DNA from: Sunxiuqinia dokdonensis
GTDB taxonomy: Bacteria; Bacteroidota; Bacteroidia; Bacteroidales; Prolixibacteraceae
Reading direction: 5' to 3'
DNA: 63,523 nucleotides
Assembly (NCBI RefSeq): GCF_001270965.1
Contig: NZ_LGIA01000146.1
Span: forward strand, 1-63,523
Shown: positions 35,483-43,082 of the stretch, one piece after another
Position numbering within the stretch: the stretch's first letter is position 1
Layout: every line of letters starts with the position of its first letter
Position numbers and translations under genes: made by a program
The notes under the pieces: generated by a model
Database searches by the model: none
Told to the model about the DNA's origin: nothing
The model's input: only the letters and a program-made list of their open reading frames with translations

Positions 35483-38110
35483 TTAATTACCATCGGGCTT
35501 GGCAACTTCGGCTGACGGACTTTCGGGCCAAAAAAAGCTTTTCCAATCATCTGGTATTGATGGATCAAAACCATCAAAATCACTCACCACATAATCGGCC
35601 AACGCCATCTTGTTGTCCTGAATACCCTGAACGACACACTTCGCCAATTCATACGCCCCGTAAGTACTAAAATGCGTATTGTCGGCAAGGGCCTTATCCT
35701 GTCCGGGATAGGTGTTGGCCGGATAATGCACGAACGCCTTTTTCGAGTCTTCCACACCCAGTGCCTCATAAAGCTGTTTGCTCATGGCATTCAGGTCAAT
35801 TAACGGAAGGTTGTCAGCTTTCGCCAACTGGCGCATGGCTTCGGGATAATCATCAAGCGTATTCACAATTTTTCCCTGCTCGTCAAATTTTCGGCGATTG
35901 GTCGAAGTCACCAAAACCGGATGCGCACCGCGCTTTCTGGCTTCGCTGATAAAATTCCTCAGCTCATCCTGGTAAGTGGTGAACGGCTCCACATGGTTTC
36001 CGCCCGGTTTCTGATCATTGTGGGCAAACTCCATAAAAAGGTAATCGCCCGGTTTCATCACGCTCAGTATTTTTTGCAGGCGTTTTTCCCGCTGAAAAGC
36101 TTTCAGTGTTTCCCCTGATTCCGCATAATTGGCCACGACAATCTCCGGCTTTAAAAAGCGTGGAAACATTTGTCCCCACGACGCCCAGGGCTCATGTTCC
36201 TGATCAACAACCGTTGAGTTTCCGGCCAGAAAGATCACCGGCAAGTCGTTTGCCGGTTCAATCTCAATGGAGGAAACACAAGGTTTCGGTCCGTTGAATT
36301 CGAGGGTGAGTTTGTCGTCCCAATTCAAATAAGTCATTTCCCGTGATTTCCTGCGAATTTCTTCAGTGGCATTGATTCGGGGCGTACGCACATCCACCAC
36401 CACGGTTTTAGTCACTACTTCGCCTTTTCGGGTTCGAATATTCTCAAGCATCAACCGGCGCGATTCGGCCTTAACTGTTGTGGCAGATTCCCCGCTGGGA
36501 TCGCCTAAGGTCAGCGTTATTTTATACCGTCCTTCGGGTACGTCAACCGCAAAGTAAAAGGGACGATCGCTGGTGATAAAATCACTATTCAGCTCATCTT
36601 CTCCATCGCTTTTCACCGATTTCAAACGCTTTTCAGTGACGAATCCAAAGCCTCTTTCAGCGCTGTAAAGCGAGTGCTCATCCACCTGGATAAACCCTTC
36701 TTTTAAAGTTCCAGAGCCTAAATCAAACTTCCAACCTGTTGTTTCTTCATTCTGATGATCGTAGAACTGCAGCGAGCTGTCGTTTATTCTGATTTCATTC
36801 GATTTAACCAGCTCAATCATTTCGGCGCCGGCCAGCAAAACCGGTCCATAACTATGGGCTGCATAAACATTCACCGGACGGTAATAATAGAATGCCGGGT
36901 CGAAGCCCATGCCAGTTCCAACACAGGTACCTTCCACCTGTCCTTTTTCATTCACCTTGGTGGCCACAGCATTCCAGGCCAAACAAGCCACAGGCCCATA
37001 AACTTTGCCATCGACATAACCGCGGTTGATGGCGCGGGCCATGGCATAAGTGTAAATGGCGGTGGCCGATGTTTCCAGGTACGAATCATTCCGGTCGAGC
37101 AGTTGGTGCCAAAATCCCTGCCCCGACTGGTAATTGGCCAAGCCGCGCAGGTGCCGTTGCAATAAGTCAAGCACCTGGTCGCGACCAGGGTAATCAGCCG
37201 GCAAAACCTCCAGCAGTTCCACCATCGTCATCACCGCCCAGCCGTTGGCGCGGCCCCAATAAAATTCGGGATGCTCTTCCATGCCCATGATCCAGCCATG
37301 CATGTACAGCCCTTTTTCGTAATTGAACATGCGCTTCGAAAACTGCAGCACTTGCTTCACCGCATCGTCGTAATAATTATTCTCGCCTGTATACTTACCC
37401 ATTTGCGCCAGGGCCGGCACACTCATAAACAAGTCGTCCAACCACAGCGAGTTGGGTTGCGGCCGGTTGCGGGCCATGGTGCCATCATCAAACCGGAATT
37501 GTTTGTTGCTGATGTAATCAATGAAATTTGAAATCATCGGATCAAGGTCAGCATCCAATCCGGCACGTTTGGCTTTAATCATGGCCGCACACATGGCGCC
37601 GGCATCATCCAGCGCATGGGGGTGAATGACCGAGTACATGGCATGTTTCACTCCTGCCTGCTCTTTCTCCAATTCCAGAAAATGCGGACGGATACTTTCC
37701 AAAAATCGCAGGCGGTTATGAGTGTAGTCCGCATAGCGCTTGTCGCCTGTGCTTTCTGCAGCCAGAAGCATCCCGGCATAAGTGACGCCCCACTCGTAAC
37801 TGATCAAACGATAGTCGCCTGGTTTAAAAATCGTATTTTCGTCGATTTCATTGAAGTCATCCAACTCCGCTCCTGACGCCCGATCAATCAGTTTCATCGG
37901 CGTTGTGGATTCCAGGTAATCATGCACCCGTTCCAGAACTTCTTCGATTGCCTTCACATCGGGCTTTCCATAAGGCGTATCATATTCAGGCTGTAGCAAG
38001 TGTAGTGGAGTTGTTGAGTCAGTAACTTTCTGAGCCAGTGCCCCGGCAAGGTTCAACCCGAGTAACACCAGGCTGCTCAATGTGATTTGTTTCCAGAATT
38101 GACAGTTCAT
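35483..38110 (-). CDS. GH105-CE12 fusion: unsaturated rhamnogalacturonyl hydrolase plus acetylesterase
   Basis: 875 residues in one frame. After a signal peptide (about 1-26), residues about 55-440 form a GH105 barrel (SLWLDDLFMSVPALAQMG with the catalytic Asp, YWGRANGWAVMTMVELLE, ETSATAIYTYAMARAIN). A beta-sandwich (about 445-615) follows, then an SGNH esterase of rhamnogalacturonan-acetylesterase type (about 625-850) with FLAGNSTV (Ser), NYAESGETL (Gly), FAHNDQKPGG (Asn) and DNTHFSTYGA (Asp-His). The fusion joins removal of the terminal unsaturated sugar with deacetylation of the chain in one periplasmic or surface protein. Confidence 0.92.
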   Translation of the reverse strand: MNCQFWKQITLSSLVLLGLNLAGALAQKVTDSTTPLHLLQPEYDTPYGKPDVKAIEEVLERVHDYLESTTPMKLIDRASGAELDDFNEIDENTIFKPGDYRLISYEWGVTYAGMLLAAESTGDKRYADYTHNRLRFLESIRPHFLELEKEQAGVKHAMYSVIHPHALDDAGAMCAAMIKAKRAGLDADLDPMISNFIDYISNKQFRFDDGTMARNRPQPNSLWLDDLFMSVPALAQMGKYTGENNYYDDAVKQVLQFSKRMFNYEKGLYMHGWIMGMEEHPEFYWGRANGWAVMTMVELLEVLPADYPGRDQVLDLLQRHLRGLANYQSGQGFWHQLLDRNDSYLETSATAIYTYAMARAINRGYVDGKVYGPVACLAWNAVATKVNEKGQVEGTCVGTGMGFDPAFYYYRPVNVYAAHSYGPVLLAGAEMIELVKSNEIRINDSSLQFYDHQNEETTGWKFDLGSGTLKEGFIQVDEHSLYSAERGFGFVTEKRLKSVKSDGEDELNSDFITSDRPFYFAVDVPEGRYKITLTLGDPSGESATTVKAESRRLMLENIRTRKGEVVTKTVVVDVRTPRINATEEIRRKSREMTYLNWDDKLTLEFNGPKPCVSSIEIEPANDLPVIFLAGNSTVVDQEHEPWASWGQMFPRFLKPEIVVANYAESGETLKAFQREKRLQKILSVMKPGDYLFMEFAHNDQKPGGNHVEPFTTYQDELRNFISEARKRGAHPVLVTSTNRRKFDEQGKIVNTLDDYPEAMRQLAKADNLPLIDLNAMSKQLYEALGVEDSKKAFVHYPANTYPGQDKALADNTHFSTYGAYELAKCVVQGIQDNKMALADYVVSDFDGFDPSIPDDWKSFFWPESPSAEVAKPDGN

Positions 38111-38190
38111 AAGTAATTTGTTTTTGCGTTGCTTTTAACTGCTTATTTTGCTCTTTTAAATCCGATTAGCTTCTTTCTTATAAAAACAGT

Positions 38191-40119
38191 TCATTTTGAG
38201 TTCTTCTTGGTGATCGATTCCGGATGAAATTTAATCAGGTTCAACCGGGGCTTTTCAGGCTGTTCCATATCCTCTCCAATATAAAATCCGGGATGAGGTG
38301 GTTGGTTATAGGCCACATTCTGCCAGGCAATGCTCAACCGGTAAATGGGGTCGTGCATCAGGGTAACCAAGCGGTGCTGCGTAGGAATGGTGGTGGTATA
38401 AATCCGTAACGATTGGTTGTCTTCTGTACGCAGGACCACTTCCTCCCGCCAGTCGCCAAACAGGTCGGCGCTTAAGGCCGGCGTTGACTTGGAGCCGTTA
38501 TTGCTCTGGCAACCGTCGGCTACCAATAAGTTGGTGAGGGTCTCGTTTTGCCAGTCCCACTTCATGACCCGGTTTCTGTCAAGCAGCTCGCGAAGCAAGT
38601 CACCATCCCACCACACCGCAAAGTTGCAACTGCGCGGCCTGGTTTCCGAGATTTTCTCGCCTTGCGCATTCCACAAACCACTGATGCCTGCTCCAAAAAC
38701 CCAGCACTCGTTTCCCGGATGGCGCGGATCGATATTGAAAGAAACTCCGCGGCCGGGCCCTTCTCCTTTGTCACCACCCGAATCAGCTGCCTTTACCGAT
38801 GCAACTTTCCACAAAATCTCACCCGTTTCTGCATCGCGAAAGCTCATTCCAGCATCGTCAAAGCGTTCCTGAATGGTAAAAACCTCCAAACCGGGGCGCG
38901 AAGGGTCCAAATCCGAAAGATGCAGCGCATCGCCATGCCCCAGCCCCGTTGAATAAAGGCCCGTGCCGTCGTGGTCAATGGCCGCAGCTCCATAAATAAT
39001 CTCATCGCAGCCATCACCATCTACATCGCCTACGCTCACGCTGTGGTTGCCTTGCCCTCGATAAGCACGATTGCCGGGCGTGCCGTCGTCACTGTCGAAC
39101 AGCCAGCGTTGGGTGAGTTTTCCGTCGCGCCAGTCGTAGGCAGCCAAAGTCGCCCGGGTGTAGTAGCCCCGGCACATGACGATTGACGGACGCTCGCCGT
39201 CGAGGTAAGCCACGCAGGCCAGGTAACGCTCCGAGCGATTGCCATAGTTGTCACCCCAAGTCGCTTTCAACTCTTCGGGCGTTGGATTTTCTTTCTCGGG
39301 GTGACGGCCAGCCTGATAAGGCACGGTAGTCAATGCCGCTCCGGTCAGTCCGTCAAACACGGTGAGAAACTCCGGCCCACGCAAAATGTGCCCGTCCTGA
39401 TTCCGGTGGTCGGCCGAGGCATCGCCAATCACTTTCCCGGTGCCATCAACGGTGCCGTCTGCTGTTTTCATGGCCACTTCGGCGCGGCCATCGCCATCAA
39501 AATCATACACCAAAAACTGGGTATAATGAGCGCCCTCGCGGATATTCTTGCCCAAATTGATGCTCCACAACAAAGTGCCGTCCTGCTTGTAAGCATGAAA
39601 AACCGGCTCAGAGGTCATGCCCTTGTGGCTGTTGTCGCGCCCGCGGCCGGTCATATGCACTACCAACTCATAATCGCCGTCGCCATCCAAGTCGCCGGGA
39701 GCGATATCGCCGGGCGAGTACCGTTCGGGTGTTTGCAGGGGAATGGTGAGCCAGGGCTGCACTTCGTCGGTTTTCACCAGTCGATAGGAACCATCAGGCT
39801 CGGATTCAGTTCCACTACCGACAGGTTTTACCAGGTAGGTGTAGATCCCATTGGGCAAGCTGGCAACATCCATCAGCGAGGTCGCATCAGTTACAGGTTT
39901 GTCATTCAACAGAACTTCTTCACCATTTTCAGACTGCCGATAAACGTTGAAAGCCACGTCTTCGGCATCGGAATGCAGCAGGCGCCAGCTTACAAAAATG
40001 CTGTCTTTGCCTGCCTGCACAGCCACCAGCCCACGCGACAGATGCTCCATCTGGCGTTGGGCCGAAGCGGTTAAGCCAGCGAGTAAGAACAGGATTAGAA
40101 ATAATTTTAAATTGGTCAT
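38191..40119 (-). CDS. PL11 rhamnogalacturonan lyase
   Basis: 642 residues with a signal peptide (about 1-20). An N-terminal fibronectin-like sandwich (HLSRGLVAVQAGKDSIFVSW, about 26-110) precedes an eight-bladed propeller rich in calcium-binding loops (GDLDGDGDYELVV, DFDGDGRAEVAMKT, SVGDVDGDGCDEI), as in YesW/YesX lyases. PL11 cleaves the rhamnose-galacturonate bond of the rhamnogalacturonan I backbone by beta-elimination, supplying unsaturated ends for GH105. Confidence 0.95.
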   Translation of the reverse strand: MTNLKLFLILFLLAGLTASAQRQMEHLSRGLVAVQAGKDSIFVSWRLLHSDAEDVAFNVYRQSENGEEVLLNDKPVTDATSLMDVASLPNGIYTYLVKPVGSGTESEPDGSYRLVKTDEVQPWLTIPLQTPERYSPGDIAPGDLDGDGDYELVVHMTGRGRDNSHKGMTSEPVFHAYKQDGTLLWSINLGKNIREGAHYTQFLVYDFDGDGRAEVAMKTADGTVDGTGKVIGDASADHRNQDGHILRGPEFLTVFDGLTGAALTTVPYQAGRHPEKENPTPEELKATWGDNYGNRSERYLACVAYLDGERPSIVMCRGYYTRATLAAYDWRDGKLTQRWLFDSDDGTPGNRAYRGQGNHSVSVGDVDGDGCDEIIYGAAAIDHDGTGLYSTGLGHGDALHLSDLDPSRPGLEVFTIQERFDDAGMSFRDAETGEILWKVASVKAADSGGDKGEGPGRGVSFNIDPRHPGNECWVFGAGISGLWNAQGEKISETRPRSCNFAVWWDGDLLRELLDRNRVMKWDWQNETLTNLLVADGCQSNNGSKSTPALSADLFGDWREEVVLRTEDNQSLRIYTTTIPTQHRLVTLMHDPIYRLSIAWQNVAYNQPPHPGFYIGEDMEQPEKPRLNLIKFHPESITKKNSK

Positions 40120-40172
40120 TGGTTATTGGATATTAGTTACTAACTGGATTGCTGATGATCCTTGATACTGGA

Positions 40173-40198
40173 TCACTGGGACTGTTCACTGGGACTGT
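40173..40198. repeat. Perfect 13-bp direct duplication
   Basis: TCACTGGGACTGT occurs twice in tandem (40173-40185 and 40186-40198) in the 92-base gap between the PL11 gene and the CE12 gene; the flanks are also rich in ACTG words. Confidence 0.8.
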
Positions 40199-40211
40199 GA
40201 CTGAATACTGA

Positions 40212-41720
40212 TCAATGCGACTGCCCACTGACACTAACCGCTCCCCGCAAGGGACATTCCTTGATTCGTGCGATTTGCTGCGCCAGGATTTTCGCATTCA
40301 GCAGGGCACCCGCGGAATTGGTGTGCGTATGATCGTCCGGGAAGAACGCGCTGACTGCCTCCGCTCCCATTGCTTCGTATTCGGCAGCCACGGCTTCATT
40401 CAAATCAATAAAGAAAGCACCGGTTTGTTCGGCCACTTCCCTGGCCCATTTGCCGTAACTGTCCGAAGCTCGTTCCACTTTCCCGTCCTTCCACCTGTTA
40501 CGCGGAATCATGGAAACGACAATCGGGATCGCCCCTTTGGCCTGCGCATCAGCGATGTACTTTTTCATATACCAGCCATAAGTGTGCACCGTTTCCTTGG
40601 AGCCATCCTCACGGGTTACTTCCTGCGTTTCATTGCCAGTCCCCCGGAGCGAACCCCGGTATTTGGCTTTGTCGATATTGCCGCCATCGTTGTGGCCAAA
40701 CTGCATCAGCACAAAATCGCCCCTGCCCAGTTGCGGAACAAGTTCATCCCACAAACCTTCGTACAGAAAAGTACGGCTGCTGCGCCCACCACGGGCTTTG
40801 TTGATGGTTTCTACCCGGCTGCTGTCAAAAAAGGCTGGCAGTTCGCGCCCCCAACCGACAATTTCGCCACTGCCGCCAGCCACGGTCGAATCGCCAATCA
40901 AAAAGACCTTCTTTTTTTCGGGGAAGTTGATGGTTGGATTTTCCAACAGGAAGTCTTTCAGCGGGCAGTTCTCAGCCTCGCGCAGGCCCTCCACAATCAG
41001 CGCAGCCGCCAGCACCGCTCCTTTTGCCGAAGTGTGCGTGTGATCGTGCTCAAAGAACAAATTGCCCGTCACCTGCGCTTCGCCCAGCTTTTCCATGGCC
41101 GAGGCCATTTTTTCGTTTAAGTTGATGAATTCAACGCCTTCGGCCAAGGCCACCTCTTTGGCCCACAAGCCATAACTTTGATCGTTGCGCGGCACCCGGC
41201 CATCCTTCCAACTGTTACGCGGAATGGGCGACATGACCACCGGAATGGCCCCTTTCGCTTTGGCTTCCTGAATATACTGACGGAGGTACCAGCCATAGCT
41301 GTGCACCACCTCGTGCTCACCGGTAAGCAGGTTGTCGATTTCCTCCGACTCATCGCCAACGCCCTTGATCGTGCCGCGCGCCCGGAAGTCGTCGTTGATT
41401 GGGCCGGCATCGTTATGGCCGAACTGCATCAGCACATAATCGCCCGGCTGAAGCCTTTCCAGCACAGGTTGCCACAGTCCTTTGGTGCGAAAGGTGCGGC
41501 TGCTTGTTCCGCCCAGGGCATGGTTTTCCACCTCAACCCGGCTGGTATCAAAAAACTGCACCAAGGGATCACCCCAGCCCCAAAGGCCACCGGAGCCATC
41601 ACCCCGCCCGTTTTTTACGGTTGAATCGCCAATCGTATAAATGGTAGGCTTGGCGTTTGCGTTTGTTTTCCCGAAAGCCAATAGGCAAGTCATCAATAAA
41701 AAGCTGATCAATTTTATCAT
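40212..41720 (-). CDS. Tandem double CE12 rhamnogalacturonan acetylesterase
   Basis: 502 residues from the ATG at 41720, where the signal peptide starts (MIKLISFLLMTCLLAFG); the longer in-frame start at 41771 is encoded by a palindromic repeat and is unlikely. Two SGNH domains of the same family follow each other: domain 1 (about 25-265, IGDSTVKNG, GHNDAGP, DHTHTSAKGA) and domain 2 (about 270-495, IGDSTVAGG, GHNDGGN, DHTHTNSAGA). Both keep Ser, Gly, Asn and Asp-His. They would remove acetyl groups from galacturonate in rhamnogalacturonan I; the two domains may differ in preferred position. Confidence 0.93.
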   Translation of the reverse strand: MIKLISFLLMTCLLAFGKTNANAKPTIYTIGDSTVKNGRGDGSGGLWGWGDPLVQFFDTSRVEVENHALGGTSSRTFRTKGLWQPVLERLQPGDYVLMQFGHNDAGPINDDFRARGTIKGVGDESEEIDNLLTGEHEVVHSYGWYLRQYIQEAKAKGAIPVVMSPIPRNSWKDGRVPRNDQSYGLWAKEVALAEGVEFINLNEKMASAMEKLGEAQVTGNLFFEHDHTHTSAKGAVLAAALIVEGLREAENCPLKDFLLENPTINFPEKKKVFLIGDSTVAGGSGEIVGWGRELPAFFDSSRVETINKARGGRSSRTFLYEGLWDELVPQLGRGDFVLMQFGHNDGGNIDKAKYRGSLRGTGNETQEVTREDGSKETVHTYGWYMKKYIADAQAKGAIPIVVSMIPRNRWKDGKVERASDSYGKWAREVAEQTGAFFIDLNEAVAAEYEAMGAEAVSAFFPDDHTHTNSAGALLNAKILAQQIARIKECPLRGAVSVSGQSH

Positions 41721-41747
41721 TTCAAAAGCGTTTTCGTTTATCTTTTT

Positions 41748-41780
41748 ATTGATCGGATGACTTTGAGTCATCCGATCAAT
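41748..41780. repeat. Perfect 15-bp hairpin, copy 1
   Basis: ATTGATCGGATGACT (41748-41762) and AGTCATCCGATCAAT (41766-41780) are perfect complements around TTG. On the minus strand it lies five bases after the stop of the propeller hydrolase gene (stop 41786-41788). The core is shared with the hairpin at 43044. Confidence 0.9.
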
Positions 41781-41785
41781 ATATC

Positions 41786-42898
41786 TTACTTATGTGCATC
41801 CGCTTCAATTTCAAAAACAAAAGGAGTGGATGTCCAATATTTTCCGCCTTGCGTGGTGACAAACAGGTGCGTGGGTTTTCCATGCTGCATCAAAACTTGG
41901 GGCCGCTCAAACCGGCCGTACTTACTCAAATGTTTTGGCTTTGGTGGCTGGTTGATGTAATGCGACACCCCGAAATAGCTGATTTTGGGTTCAGACCAAT
42001 GGATCCCATCGTCCGACTCCAGAATGATGCCTACCTCATGGTCGAAACGCCCCATATCGCGCGCCAGCATGTAGAACTTCCCGTTCTCGCGAAACACATT
42101 GCCATCTTCCAACTGGCGGTTGTTGCCCAAGGCCGAATAGTCGATGATGGGATTTTCGGCATAGCGAACGTACGGCCCTTCCAGCTGTTCGGCTATCGCC
42201 AGTCCGTATTTGCGGTTTCCGCGAATGGCCGGATCCACCGGATTTTCATATTCTTCGTTGTTCCAGCCTTTGTAATACAGCCAATATTGTCCGTTTGGAT
42301 GTTTCAGAAAGGAAGGATTCGAGGTGCAATGATCATCCCAGGCCCCTTCCGGTCCTGCCTCCAGCAGTGGTTTGTCCGGCCGTTTCCACGGGCCATTGAG
42401 CGAGTTGGCGGTTGCCAGCCCGATACGCTTGGTATTTGTTTTCCGATTCGAATTGCCGATATAAAACAGGCAATAGGTGCCGTCAACCAACTGGATATGT
42501 GGGTTGTGACAAGTGGTGCCATCCCAAAAACCTTCACCACGCGGGGCCAGAATGGTTTCTACGTTGCGGTAAGGGCCCGCCGCCTCATCAGCCACGGCAT
42601 GTGCAATCTCTGAACTGTTGATCCAGCCGCCCATGCCCTTCCCGGCATTCCAACGCGAAAAAAACACGTGAAACTTGCCGTCGGGTGCCACAATCGGGCT
42701 ACAGCCCCAAACGTAATACCCTTCGAGTTCGAGTATGCGCCCCATCGGTTTCAAGCGCTTCGAAAAAGCAGAGATATCTTGTTCCCTATAGTTTTTATCG
42801 CGAATGGAAGCTGCCAGTCCGGGGCCGCCCGACACCAGCAGCGCCCCTCCGGCAAGCAAACTTTGTTGTATAAAATGACGTCGTGTTTGCATGGTCAA
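41786..42898 (-). CDS. Tat-exported five-bladed propeller glycosidase (GH43/GH117-like)
   Basis: 370 residues. A twin-arginine signal (QTRRHFIQQSLLAGGALLV, about 4-22) implies export in folded form, unlike the other enzymes here. The rest has blades typical of clan F-like hydrolases: YVWGCSPIVAPDGKFHVFF, GTTCHNPHI, CTSNPSFLKHPNGQYWLYY, LEDGNVFRENGKFYML. The likely catalytic acids lie in these blade starts but cannot be assigned with certainty. An alpha-L-arabinofuranosidase or galactosidase-type activity on pectin side chains is the natural guess from context. Confidence 0.8.
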   Translation of the reverse strand: MTMQTRRHFIQQSLLAGGALLVSGGPGLAASIRDKNYREQDISAFSKRLKPMGRILELEGYYVWGCSPIVAPDGKFHVFFSRWNAGKGMGGWINSSEIAHAVADEAAGPYRNVETILAPRGEGFWDGTTCHNPHIQLVDGTYCLFYIGNSNRKTNTKRIGLATANSLNGPWKRPDKPLLEAGPEGAWDDHCTSNPSFLKHPNGQYWLYYKGWNNEEYENPVDPAIRGNRKYGLAIAEQLEGPYVRYAENPIIDYSALGNNRQLEDGNVFRENGKFYMLARDMGRFDHEVGIILESDDGIHWSEPKISYFGVSHYINQPPKPKHLSKYGRFERPQVLMQHGKPTHLFVTTQGGKYWTSTPFVFEIEADAHK

Positions 42899-42938
42899 TT
42901 CCTTCTTTAATGAACGGGCAATTTTTTCATCAGTACCC

Positions 42939-43026
42939 GCTTAAATTTTCATCCTGATGTAAATTTATTTTCTTCCCGATGAAAATATTTTTTCTTCCTG
43001 ATGGAAATTTATCGCCATCAGGATGT
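42939..43026. repeat. 22-bp tandem repeat array (4 units)
   Basis: Four contiguous 22-bp units (starting 42939, 42961, 42983 and 43005), each with an AAATTT-like start and a TTC-TTCCTGATG-like core. In the last unit the core is inverted (CCATCAGGA, 43014-43022) and pairs with TCCTGATGG of the third (42996-43004), forming a hairpin. It sits within the PUL between two enzyme genes. Confidence 0.8.
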
Positions 43027-43043
43027 AAAAATTTCTATGGTGT

Positions 43044-43076
43044 ACTGATCGGATGACTTGAAGTCATCCGATCAGT
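43044..43076. repeat. Perfect 15-16-bp hairpin, copy 2
   Basis: ACTGATCGGATGACTT (43044-43059) and AAGTCATCCGATCAGT (43061-43076) are perfect complements. On the minus strand it lies six bases after the stop of the DUF4450 gene (stop 43083-43085). It shares the TGATCGGATGACT core with the hairpin at 41748. Confidence 0.9.
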
Positions 43077-43082
43077 TTCATG

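Noticed and set aside
41721-41771. Longer start for the double CE12 esterase
   Set aside because: The extra 17 residues are encoded by the palindromic repeat and precede the signal peptide.
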